Part shown: positions 45,581 through 55,410 of the stretch, one piece after another
Numbering within the stretch: the stretch's first letter is position 1
Layout: each line of letters begins with the position of its first letter
From: Ceratopteris richardii
Lineage: Eukaryota > Streptophyta > Polypodiopsida > Polypodiales > Pteridaceae
Assembly (NCBI GenBank): GCA_020310875.1
Contig: CM035433.1
Coordinates: 106,873,258 to 106,937,257 of the forward strand
Direction of reading: 5' to 3'
DNA length: 64,000 nt
Translations under genes and position numbers: made by a program
Notes under the pieces: generated by a model
The model's database searches: none
What the model saw: the letters and a program-made list of their open reading frames with translations, nothing else
What the model was told of the DNA's origin: nothing

Positions 45581-48500
45581 ATGAACCTTAGATCAGGACG
45601 ACATCTACTAAGGGAGAGACAAAGCCTTAGATCTTCAGAGGCTAGTGTTAACCACACTGCTAGGTCTTGGGCCCAGCAGTTGAGCCACCACTCGTACTAC
45701 TCTAGCTCTGAGACCAGTGAGTCAGAGATGTCTCAAGGCATGGACAGACCTACAGGAAGTTCAGGAGTGCCTTACTTGTACAGGGTAGAAGGCTCCTACA
45801 AAACACAGCTGGAATACCTTAGGACCAACCGATTGGGTGCTAGCATCTATGAGGACGGCCTAGGAAGATCTGTGGTACAGGTTAAGAATCCTGATCAATC
45901 CATAGGACTAGAGCATCCAGCAGTCAAGTTTGAAAACGGTGCATACCTGGACAAAGAAGGAACCGTATACGTAGTCACCAGTCACCCAGACAGGACAGAT
46001 GAATTTGGGAATGTAATCTCAGAGGCGGACTTAGGGGACTTAGAGCAAGGAAACATGGGTGTGGAACCTAGAACCCCTCGAGGCAAATCTGTTCTCACTA
46101 GGATTATCACACCTGAGTGGGTACCCCAAGACAACAAGAGCATAGAGTTGCTCCTCAATCGAGAAACTGACGAAGCCTTTTGGAGGTATAAATCTAATCA
46201 GCCAACTGATATAGGAACTATCATGATCTATGAGTTTAAGGATCCGGATAGCCCAGGTAGAGTGACCTACTTAGATCACACCTTGGAAAGGATCTTTGTG
46301 GTGACAGAAAATGATAGGCATGCTTACACTTGGAAGGGTGAATTCATTTTCCCTCAACCAAGATCGAATGTATCCTATGGTCACCCTGGAGCTGGAACAT
46401 CCCAAGCTCATGGAACCCAAAGAGACAGAAGTAGAGATAGACCAGAAGTAAGCTTTGCCAACCCAGTGGGCAGAGAAAGAACGAGGACGGAGACGAATAG
46501 GGTAGAACCTGAGATGCTTAGAGCTCACAGGAACCAAAGAAATGTGGATGGATTCCCTCTGCCGAGACCTAGAGAGCACACAAGAACTTTGAGACCGACC
46601 CAGCTCGTTAAGTCCATGAAGAATTACTTTGATGGCACAGGAGATCCATATGATCATGTGGCGGAGTTCAAGCAAGTCTTGAGAGTTGAACAAGTGGAGG
46701 ATCTATTCACGCAGTACAATGCCTTCGGTTTAACCCTTAGGAACACAGCACTTACATGGTTTCAGCCATTGGATGAGCGGTAGTTCAGGAGCATAGACCA
46801 ACTCCTAGAGGCTTTCATTGTAGAGTTCTCTAAGAGTGGCATAAGACACAATACCTCCTCATTGATTCACAGCTTCAAACAGACTCCCCAAGAGACTGTC
46901 AGATTGGCCGGAAGAAGATTTAGACAATATCTTGAAAGGTGCCCTGTTTCGGAGCTACCCACATCTGCTAAACAAGTAGCCTTATTCCTTGATGGATTGC
47001 TGAGTACGAAATTGAGATCCTATGTGTATCTGAAGGACCCTAGGACCATAGAAGAGTGTGTACGCATGTGCATTGACATTGAAGATAACCTAGGGGAAGA
47101 ACTAGAGCTTTCCAAAATCTACAAAGATTCAGATAGTGCTTCTAGTCACTCTTCCACGCAATCCACATCAATTGAGGAACTCGCAGAGAAAGTGGCCCAA
47201 AAACTAGGCGTCTCTAGCAAACAAATTCCGAGGTTTGCCCCTGTGAAAAGATGCTATACTTGTGGGGGCGACCACATGGCAAACGTATGTCCCATTATGG
47301 CTCAACCCCAAGTAAATCCTAGTAGTCAGTACTGCACCATAGAACGGAGGTACACCAATCACACCGTGCAAGATTGCCCATACAACAAGCAGGCAGTTAG
47401 GCAACCTTACCCTCAGCCATACCCTCAACAAGGCAGGTACCAGAGTCAATACCCACCACAACAGTACAATAGGCCACAACAAAATTATCAACCACAATAT
47501 CAAGCCCAACAAAGACCTCAACCGGTGTTAGCACAACAACCCCCTGCCCCAGCTAATGTGATCCCAGTAAAGTATGCTGTTGCAGAAGAAAACCTGAATA
47601 GAGCTATAGTCCCTGTAACACCCATGATTTCTGAAAGTGACCCGAGTGACCATAGCTTTGATTCTACACATGTTGATAGTCCCCAGGCGTACTACATGCA
47701 GTCTCCTGAACATGGTGAGTCCTATTACAGTGAAGAGCCACCTGTAACACCCATGATTTCTGAAAGTGACCCGAGTGACCATAGCTTTGATTCTACACAT
47801 GTTGATAGTCCCCAGGCGTACTACATGCAGTCTCCTGAACATGGTGAGTCCTATTACAGTGAAGAGCCAAATGAACCTAGTTGGGAGTCAGATTATACAA
47901 ACGTCATGTATGCAAACCCCAACCCTAGGCCTCAACCTAGGCAGGTAAGACTTCCAGTCCCAAGAGGGCCGTGCTACCGATGTCAGGGAGATCACTTCAT
48001 CCGTGATTGCCCCATGCCTGCACCTACACAACCTCAATCAGTGACAATCCAGGGCTATTGCCAAGAGTGTGGAAAGGAGCATCTCTTACGAGATTGCCCT
48101 AAGAATCCCAATAATATGCCAAAAATCACTCCCATTAATGTGATTGGGTTGGTTGTAGATTCCACAGGAAGTGTTACTTCCACTGCTCTCGTACAGGTAG
48201 TCACTAGAGCTCAAGCATTACAGCAGAATCAAGGGGTAAACCAGGATAAGAACCCAGAGGCTAGTGAAACCGAGAGCATAACAAAGAAAAGGACTAGAGC
48301 GTGGAAAGATACTCGGGAAAGAATGAAAAGACAATGGGCTAAAAAGATGAGTGAACTTGAGGAAAGCATAAGAGAAACCAAAGCCAGGATAACTGAACTC
48401 ACATCTCAAACTCCCTCTCACACTACCCCACCACCACCTTTCCCATCGCCATCCGACCAACCACCTTCCAACCCGCCTAACCTAAACCCACCACCCCCCA

Positions 48501-48895
48501 AAGTAGGATCAGTCCTAGCAGATCCCACTCCCGAGGACCTAAACATGATGCTTAAAGCATATCAGGCCAGAATCCAAGAAGGGCCAACCATAACCGATCA
48601 TGAAAAATGCTACCCTAGAGCCGAGCTAGAGCTTGAACGAACTAAAATTTGTGCTAAGATGGTGGAATTGGCTCAAGCCATGTTCGAAGCTAGCCGCCTC
48701 TTTAACATCTCTAGCTCAGCTAAGACGCAGTTACACTTTGATGGACTGCTAGAAAGAATAGAGAGGTTAATTGCACAATCAGAAAAGGAACCCGCCCCTC
48801 AGAAAGGAAAGGGCAAGAGAACGGATAAGCCAGCCTCTTCAAGAAGCCCATGTGCCTCCTCAAGAAGCTTATCTTTCCCCCCAAAAGGCAGATGA
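45581..48895 (+). pseudogene. H gag polyprotein, one in-frame TAG
   Basis: The ATG at 45581 (MNLRSGRHL, shared with P1) opens a frame of ~1,100 codons interrupted by TAG at 46781-46783, which follows the conserved ALTWFQPLDER. The capsid-type region spans that stop (YDHVAEFKQVLR, then RLAGRRFRQY). Next come a coil/linker, zinc knuckles CYTCGGDHMANVC (47254), CYRCQGDHFIRDC (about 47971) and CQECGKEHLLRDC (about 48061), all CX2CX3HX4C, and a Q/P/Y-rich stretch. A perfect 129-bp duplication lies at 47612-47869, and a helical K/E-rich part plus a proline tract near 48420-48500 complete it. The TGA at 48893 follows a frame change near 48.84 kb. The +1 frame encodes P-P-Q-(E/V)-A-Y repeats leading toward the protease. 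Confidence 0.88.
47612..47869 (+). repeat. Perfect 129-bp tandem duplication inside H gag
   Basis: Copies 47612-47740 and 47741-47869 are identical over 129 bp (43 codons, PVTPMISESD ... YYSEEP). The frame is kept. Confidence 0.95.
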
Positions 48896-48947
48896 GCCCC
48901 GCTCGAAAGCTTACGTACCTCCACAGGTTGCCTACATTCCTTCTTAG

Positions 48948-50144
48948 GGAGCGTATGAGCCTGTTCGGAAAAGTAATAGAATAAGTAATCCTCCCCAGGA
49001 AGCTTGTGCTCCAGCCATCTATGAGAACGAGGAGAGAGCCAACGATAGAATAAGCCCTCCTTCCCAGGTTGCTTATGTGCCTAATTCTACGGAGCCAGAC
49101 ACTTCTTCTTCTATGAATCGGTTTGCACCAGACTTCCTACGAGAGATTCAAGAAGACAAATGGGATAACGAAAGTGAAGTCGCCCCTCCCTTTGAACTTG
49201 TGGATGAAGCACACGACCAATTCCCACAAGACATTCCATCTATTTACGGGGAACATGAGAGTACTCAGTCTCACGAGAGATTGGACTTTGAGTCTAATTC
49301 CATACAAGAGCTACCCCACTTCACAGGCCCTTGGGAAGCAAAGTCCACGTGTATGAGAACACCCACAGTCATGGTAAGAAACGAAGATTCAGTCATACCT
49401 AGGAACACAGAGGTAGTGAAGAACACTAACGTGCAGTGCAATCTCAAGTTAGAAGAGCTACTCAAGGTTAGACCTGAATTATGGAAACATGTCGCCAAAC
49501 AAGTACCAGAAATAGCCAAACCTTGTTCCCAGGTAGGATCCCACTGGACGGTGCCAGAAATTCCCTTGGATAAGATAGGAGAAATGTGTGAAGGGGAAGA
49601 AGGAAACACCTACCTGCCCATCACCTATCAAGGACATACCACCAAGGCAATTTTGGACTCAGGTGCAGGAGTTGCAATTGCCACCACTTCCCTATGGAAG
49701 CGTTGGGGCAAGCCAGCAATCAGGCCCACGAGGACGAAATTGCAGATGGCCGATGGTCATATCGAGAGGCCCTTGGGATTGCTAGAAGGCATAACTCTCA
49801 CCACTTGTGGTGTTGAGTTTGAGCATAGCTTTGCTATATGTGATTTTAGCAAAAATCATGCCTATGAGATGATTTTGGGAAGACCCTTCATGCGACAATT
49901 GCAAGTGGTCCAGGATTGGGGAACCAATTCTTTGTACCTGCAACACTTAGGTGTTACAACCAAAGTAAATCTCAAAGATTACTCTCATAGAGATGTACCT
50001 CCTATCCAGTGGAATCCCATCCATAGAGCCAAAGATGATACGGAATCTGTGCATTCCATAGGGTCAGGATCCTCATGGATGCATGAAGACACCCACTTAT
50101 GGATGTGCAAGGTAGCAGTAGAGGAAGAGAAGAGAGAGAGGTAG
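48948..50144 (+). CDS. H protease ORF (retropepsin 1)
   Basis: This frame is open from after a TAG at 48945-48947 (probably once CAG) to TAG at 50142. The N-terminal part has proline-rich repeats (NPPQEACAP, PPSQVAYVP). The retropepsin domain runs from about 49600 to 49940: KAILDSGAGVAIATT (active-site Asp at 49656), LQMADGHIERPLGLLEG in flap position, and MILGRPFM as the hydrophobic-G motif. It would cleave the polyprotein in the particle. It lies in a different frame from gag and from the next ORF, so at least two frame steps separate it from pol. Confidence 0.85.
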   Translation, partial: GAYEPVRKSNRISNPPQEACAPAIYENEERANDRISPPSQVAYVPNSTEPDTSSSMNRFAPDFLREIQEDKWDNESEVAPPFELVDEAHDQFPQDIPSIYGEHESTQSHERLDFESNSIQELPHFTGPWEAKSTCMRTPTVMVRNEDSVIPRNTEVVKNTNVQCNLKLEELLKVRPELWKHVAKQVPEIAKPCSQVGSHWTVPEIPLDKIGEMCEGEEGNTYLPITYQGHTTKAILDSGAGVAIATTSLWKRWGKPAIRPTRTKLQMADGHIERPLGLLEGITLTTCGVEFEHSFAICDFSKNHAYEMILGRPFMRQLQVVQDWGTNSLYLQHLGVTTKVNLKDYSHRDVPPIQWNPIHRAKDDTESVHSIGSGSSWMHEDTHLWMCKVAVEEEKRER

Positions 50145-50719
50145 GTGCAAAAGAAACCCATAGATCAATCCAAGACCCAGCCTATGCACCTGTCGTTTTT
50201 CCGGACGAGGAATTTGAACCCCATGGCTGGGCAGAAATTTTAGCAACAATGGATGTAGCCATCAATGAAGAACAATGGACACCTCACTGTGATGAGGATG
50301 GCTATGACATTTCAGTCTTCTCCATAGAGCCAATCATGGGAGAGGCAGTTCTAGAAGAATGCGAACCTGGCCCTGATGCATTTGAGGATGCAAGTGACTC
50401 CGATCTAGAGTCAATCATTATGGACCCACCATTTGCATCAGATGAAGAATACTTCCATGAAGTAGAATTTCAACCCCAGAGGCATGGAGAGCTTACAAAT
50501 GATGTAAGATTAACAACACATGTGACCCCGAAGGAAGACGTAAAGAAACGAAAGAAGAGAGAAGTCTCACCAGAAGAGGAAGAATCTTTGTTTGAGGTCC
50601 TAGAAAATTTTAAGAAGTATGAGATAGACGACAGGAGAGTCATGATCAGAATGCCGAAACGAGAGGCACAATCAGGAGAGGCCTATGATAACAAAGAAAC
50701 CACCAAGAAGTGGCCCTAG
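50099..50719 (+). CDS. H acidic spacer ORF between protease and RT
   Basis: 206 codons, very acidic (DEEFEPHGW, EEEESLFEVLENFKKYE). It overlaps the protease ORF end by 46 nt in the -1 frame. Its end at 50719 overlaps the opening of the pol frame, again by a -1 step. No catalytic motif is recognised. Its place matches the linker that joins protease to RT in Athila/Tat polyproteins, so it is probably part of one original gag-pol frame broken by indels. Confidence 0.6.
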   Translation: MDVQGSSRGREEREVGAKETHRSIQDPAYAPVVFPDEEFEPHGWAEILATMDVAINEEQWTPHCDEDGYDISVFSIEPIMGEAVLEECEPGPDAFEDASDSDLESIIMDPPFASDEEYFHEVEFQPQRHGELTNDVRLTTHVTPKEDVKKRKKREVSPEEEESLFEVLENFKKYEIDDRRVMIRMPKREAQSGEAYDNKETTKKWP

Positions 50720-53700
50720 AAGAAGGAGAGGAGAGATGCACGTACATAGGCCATGACCTAACAGAAGAAGAAGAGCATGCGTTAATTGCCTTGCTAAGAG
50801 AATACAGAGAAGTATTCGCTTGAAGCTACAAGGATTTGAAAGGTGTGGATCCGGACATATGCTCACACACCATTCCCATGACCTCAGATGCTAAACCCTC
50901 TAAGCAGAAGCCTTATACATATAACGACAATTACGCTGCTAAGATCAAAGAAGAGATAGATAGACTGGTTGAAGCTGGATTTATCTATGAAATTGAGCAC
51001 ACTGAGTGGGTATCCCCCATCGTAGTGGTGCCCAAGAAAAATGGAAAGCTGCGTGTGTGCATTAATTTGAAGAAGGTTAATGCAGCCACGATTCGAGATA
51101 ACTATCCGCTTCCCATCACAGAACATCTCTTAGAAAGATTAGCAGGCAAGGAAGTGTACAGCTTCCTTGATGGATTTTCGGGCTACAATCAAGTAGCCAT
51201 AGCTCCAGAGGATCAGCATAAGACAGCCTTTGCCACAGAATGGGGCATTTTTGCCTTTAGAGTCATGCCATTCGGGCTTACCAATGCACCAGCTACTTTC
51301 CAGAGACTAATGTGCCATGTGTTTAAAGAGTTCCTGAGGAAGAACTTAGAAGTCTATGTTGATGATCTTTGTGCTCATTCGAACATTAGGCAAACCCATA
51401 TTCTTGAACTCAGACAAATCTTTGACAAATGTAGAGAATATCAAGTCTGCCTGAACCCAGAAAAGTGTGTTTTCATGGTCAGGCAAGGCAAAATTCTAGG
51501 ACACATAGTGTCAAAGAATGGTATATCCACTGATGAAGAGAAAGTGAGAGCTATAGCAGAGTTACCTAGGCCAAAGAATGTCAAGGAAGTACAAGCTTTC
51601 ATGGGGCATTGTGGTTATTACCGAAGATTCATACACATGTATGCTGTCATTGCAAAGCCCATGTACGGACTTCTGACTAACCTTGAGTGGACGGATGAAT
51701 GTGAGAATTCCTTCCAGGAGCTTAAACGAAGATTATGTTCAGCACCAATCTTGACCACACCAGATTGGAATAAGCCATTCCATGTTCATGTGGATGCATC
51801 CAATTATGCTATTGGATGTGTGCTTGCCCAACCTACTGGTGAAGGTAACATGGATCTTCCAATTGCCTATGCCAGTAGACAATTGAATGCGGCTGAACGG
51901 AATTACACCACTACAGAGAGAGAAGGCTTAGGCATGGTATATGCAGTTAAGAAATTTAGACACTATTTGCTTGCAAATAAGTTTAAATTTTTTACAGACC
52001 ATCAAGCATTGTTATATCTCGTAAACAAGCCATGCAATACAGGAAGATTAGTAAGATGGTTTCTCTTGCTCATGGAATATGACTTTGAAGTTGTGGTAAG
52101 GAAAGGTAGGACTCATTTGAGAGCTGATCATCTTTCTAGGCTCACATCGGGAGAAGCCCCACAAGGAGTATCAGACGACCTTCCTGATGCTTACTTGTTT
52201 AATTTGGAAGTTGTACCGCAGTGGGCTAAGCCATTGGTACCAGTATTGACATACGGGCCTAATCATCCAGTGATAAACACACGGAATAGAGAGGTTGTAA
52301 AAGCCCAAAAGTACCACATCATGGCTGGAAGTATGTACAAGCACACAGATCAAGGGATCTTGGCTTGTTGTGTAGAAGAGGATGAGTACGCTAAATGGTT
52401 GCAATTAGCACATGTAGGTGCACTAGAGCAACACTACTCAAAGCAACGAACTTTACAGACCCTAAAGAGACTCGGAGTGCATTGGCCGACTATGGAAGCG
52501 GATGTCCAAAAGTTGTGCAAGGAATGCCCAATCTGCTGCACTAAACCACCTGTGGAACACGCCACTCTTTATCAAGTATCCATTGTGCCAGATTGGAGCG
52601 AACCTCTAGTATCCTTCCTGAGGACAAACACATTCCCTCCAGACATGACTCTGGCTAGGAAAAGGAGTTTAGAACAAGAAGCTCTGGATTACTCACTCAT
52701 TGGTGATAATCTATATAAGCGTGGTAAAGATGGTTACCTGAGACTGTGTGTCCATGAGAGTGAATATCTTAAGATCTTGGAAACTGCTCACCAAGGTGTA
52801 GCAGGAGGACACTTTGGACTAGATCGAGTGATCAAGGCAATACTGTTTGCAGGCTTCTGGTGGCCTACCCTTCACATGGATGCACATACCTATGTGAAAC
52901 GGTGTGATGTCTGTCACAGGACTCAGTATCCTATACGCAAAGATGAGATGCCACTGAAACCTATGATGGGTGGACGTGCGTTCTCTAAGTGGGGAATAGA
53001 TTTCGTAGGTCCTATTAATCCCCCAGCTAAGGGTTCTCATGCGGAATACATCATTGTTGCAACAGACTATCTAACTAAGTGGGTAGAGGTAAAGGCTACG
53101 ACAAAGAATGATGCTCAAACAATTGCTAAATTCTTGTTTGAGAATGTGTTCACAAGATATGGGCTACCTATAGAGCTTGTAAGTGATAGAGGCACTCACT
53201 TCTTAAACGAAGTGATTGAAAATCTACTCCAAGAATTCTTGGTAATTCACAAGAAGTCTGCCCCCTATCACCCTCAAGCTAATGGACAAGCTGAGAGCAC
53301 TAATAAGATCTTATGCAATGTACTGACAAAATTAGTGAACACTAAACGCTCTGATTGGGACAAACAGCTGCACCATGCTGTTTGGGCATACCGAGTCGCC
53401 TACAAAACGGTACTCCAAGCCACCCCCTTTCAGATGGTATTTGGCCAAAACGCAGTGTTACCCTTGGATTTCTTAATACCTACGTTGAAAGTAGCACAAG
53501 AGCACGAATGGACCGGTCATGAACTCTCCTCTAGACTTTTTGACCTTGAACGATTAGGAGAAACAAGACTGAGAGCAGCTGCAGGAATCTATGCAGCTAA
53601 GAAGAGGCAGAAGGCATACTTTGATGCCCATGTGAAGGATAAAGGCTTGAAAGCAGGAGATCTAGTCTTAGTCTATACACTGAAACAACACGCGAGGAAG

Positions 53701-55197
53701 CTAGAAAAGAGAGGCTACGGACCTATGATCATCAATAGGATCTCCACGAGTGGAGCAGTACAACTAGCCACGTTAGAGGGTGATATTCTCCCAAACTATA
53801 TTAGCGGTTGCAGAGTCAAGTTGTATCAGGAACCCCTCACGGAGGAAATGCTTAGCCGACTCAACACTGCTAAAAAACGCAAAGAGGAAGAAAAGCGCAT
53901 TCGAGAAGAAGCTCAAGCAGAAGCTTTAGAACGCATCAGAAGGATGAAGCTACGAAGGCAAGGTAGAGATCAGCCTAGAACAAATGACTATGAGGATCAA
54001 GGATATCATATGGCAATGTGTGAAGTCGCAGGAACTAGCTCACAGAGAATAATTGATCGACGTCCTTTCATAACCCTAGATATAGGACAAGGAAAGAGTG
54101 CAAGGACCGTAAGAGCCTTGATTGACTCAGGGGCAGCCACTAGTGCTGTTAGAGTGTCTTACTGTCACGAGTTGCAGTTAACTGTCAATCCTGTGGAAGC
54201 CTATCTCATAGGATTGGGAGGCGTGGAAACCCCTTGCATGGGCGAGGTGGAACTTCCCCTCTACATTCATGATGAGGCAATGACAGTTAAAGTACTAGTG
54301 TGTCAAGATGAGGATCTCACTGAACCTCTTGTCTTGGGTCAAGACTGGATCTATGACCAAGCAGTCAACTTAAACCTAAGAAGTGGACTTCTTCAGGTAT
54401 GGGTCAATCATAGTCGAGTTACAGTAGAATTAGATAATGGAGCACTCAAGGAACTAGGAAAGGCACAGACTCCTGGTCCTTCCAGGAATACACATGAAGA
54501 TGACCATGTTGTTCTTGTCCAAAACTATGTGTTGCAGAGGAATGATATTCGCAAAAAAGGAGTCAGGGATGCAACGGAACTCCCTTCTTTTCCAAAGGCT
54601 AGAAGGAGGCAGCAATCGAAGGTGGATCAAAGGCAGAAGAAGCAGAGTACTACCTATGTCCGAGATCAAAAGTACCTGCGCAGCAAAATGTCCCAGCAAG
54701 TGAAACAAGTGTGGGTACGGAAAGGCGAACACCCGGTTGCACTCCCACCAACTACACGGGCTAGGTCTCTTATTAGTAACCAACAACACCACATTAATAA
54801 GAAGTCTTGCAGAAATTCTCCTGCTAATGTGAAATCTATTTGGGTGCCCAAGAAGTCGGTGAAGGTTAGGCCACAATCAAGACAAATTTGGGTGCCTAAG
54901 GCTTGCTTGCGGGCGCAAATGGCTACTCCGAGGCCACAACCTACACAGTGTAACCCATTCACTCGCACAGCCATCATTCACTCGTTTCCAACACTCAGGA
55001 ACACACCAAGGCCCATGCGCACGCACATAATCACTTGTAAATGGGTCCCTAAAAGGCCTCATTTTCAAACCGAGACACCGATAAAGCTCTCTAGAGTCTC
55101 TACGAAACCAAAAGCAAAACCTATCCACTGCATTTGGCAGCCTCAGACTTGTAACAAACCCCCAGACCCCATTTGTAAATTCATGATAACTTACTAA
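50686..55197 (+). CDS. H pol: RT, RNase H, double H2C2, integrase, second protease, WVPK tail
   Basis: The pol frame opens at 50686, with one TGA at 50821-50823 where Athila/Tat relatives have Trp (EVFA*SYKDLKG), then 1,453 open codons. RT (to about 51700): WVSPIVVVPKKNGKLRVCIN, VMPFGLTNAPATFQ, YVDD at 51355. RNase H (51770-52150): HVHVDASNYAIG, TTTEREGL, FTDHQALLYL, RADHLSRL. Two zinc domains follow, H52411/H52432/C52525/C52534 and H52789/H52810/C52903/C52912. Integrase core: WGIDFVGP, LVSDRGTHF, QANGQAE (DX35E). Then a GYGPMII C-terminal motif and a K/E/R coil. A second retropepsin (54060-54420) has ALIDSGAATSAV and LVLGQDWI. The basic tail has VWVRK, IWVPK, IWVPK and KWVPK. All catalytic residues are present. 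Confidence 0.92.
54058..54420 (+). other. Second retropepsin-like domain at pol C-terminus
   Basis: About 120 codons, downstream of the integrase. RPFITLDIGQG leads a first strand; VRALIDSGAATSAV holds the catalytic DSG (54124-54132); a glycine-rich GLGGVETPCMGE stands where the flap belongs; EPLVLGQDWI is the hydrophobic-G motif. It differs in sequence from protease 1 (ILDSGAGVAIAT ... MILGRPFM), so it is not a recent copy. Position and completeness are seen; activity is inferred. Confidence 0.82.
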
Positions 55198-55375
55198 CCA
55201 CATCACTATCACTTTACATCATTCCACTTAACTCTTAGGTCTACCGAACGACTAACCGCACACACACTCGCACCGAGCACTTACTAACCCATTATTCGCT
55301 CCCGACCCTCATGTTAATATTGTGATGGGAACAACAACGGTCCTCCCTTGTCCTGTACAATGTTAACACATGTTT

Positions 55376-55389
55376 GTATATTCTCACAG
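55376..55389 (+). promoter_or_regulatory. Predicted splice acceptor before H ORF3
   Basis: TGTATATTCTCACAG with AG at 55388-55389, 21 nt before the ORF3 ATG (AAAATGG, good context). It could serve a spliced ORF3 mRNA from donor 1, as for env in retroviruses. Inferred. Confidence 0.35.
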
Positions 55390-55410
55390 AGACAGGCATC
55401 AAGAAGTAAA

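Noticed and set aside
47528-47842. 104-codon minus-strand ORF with internal repeat
   Set aside because: Antisense reading of the 129-bp gag duplication.
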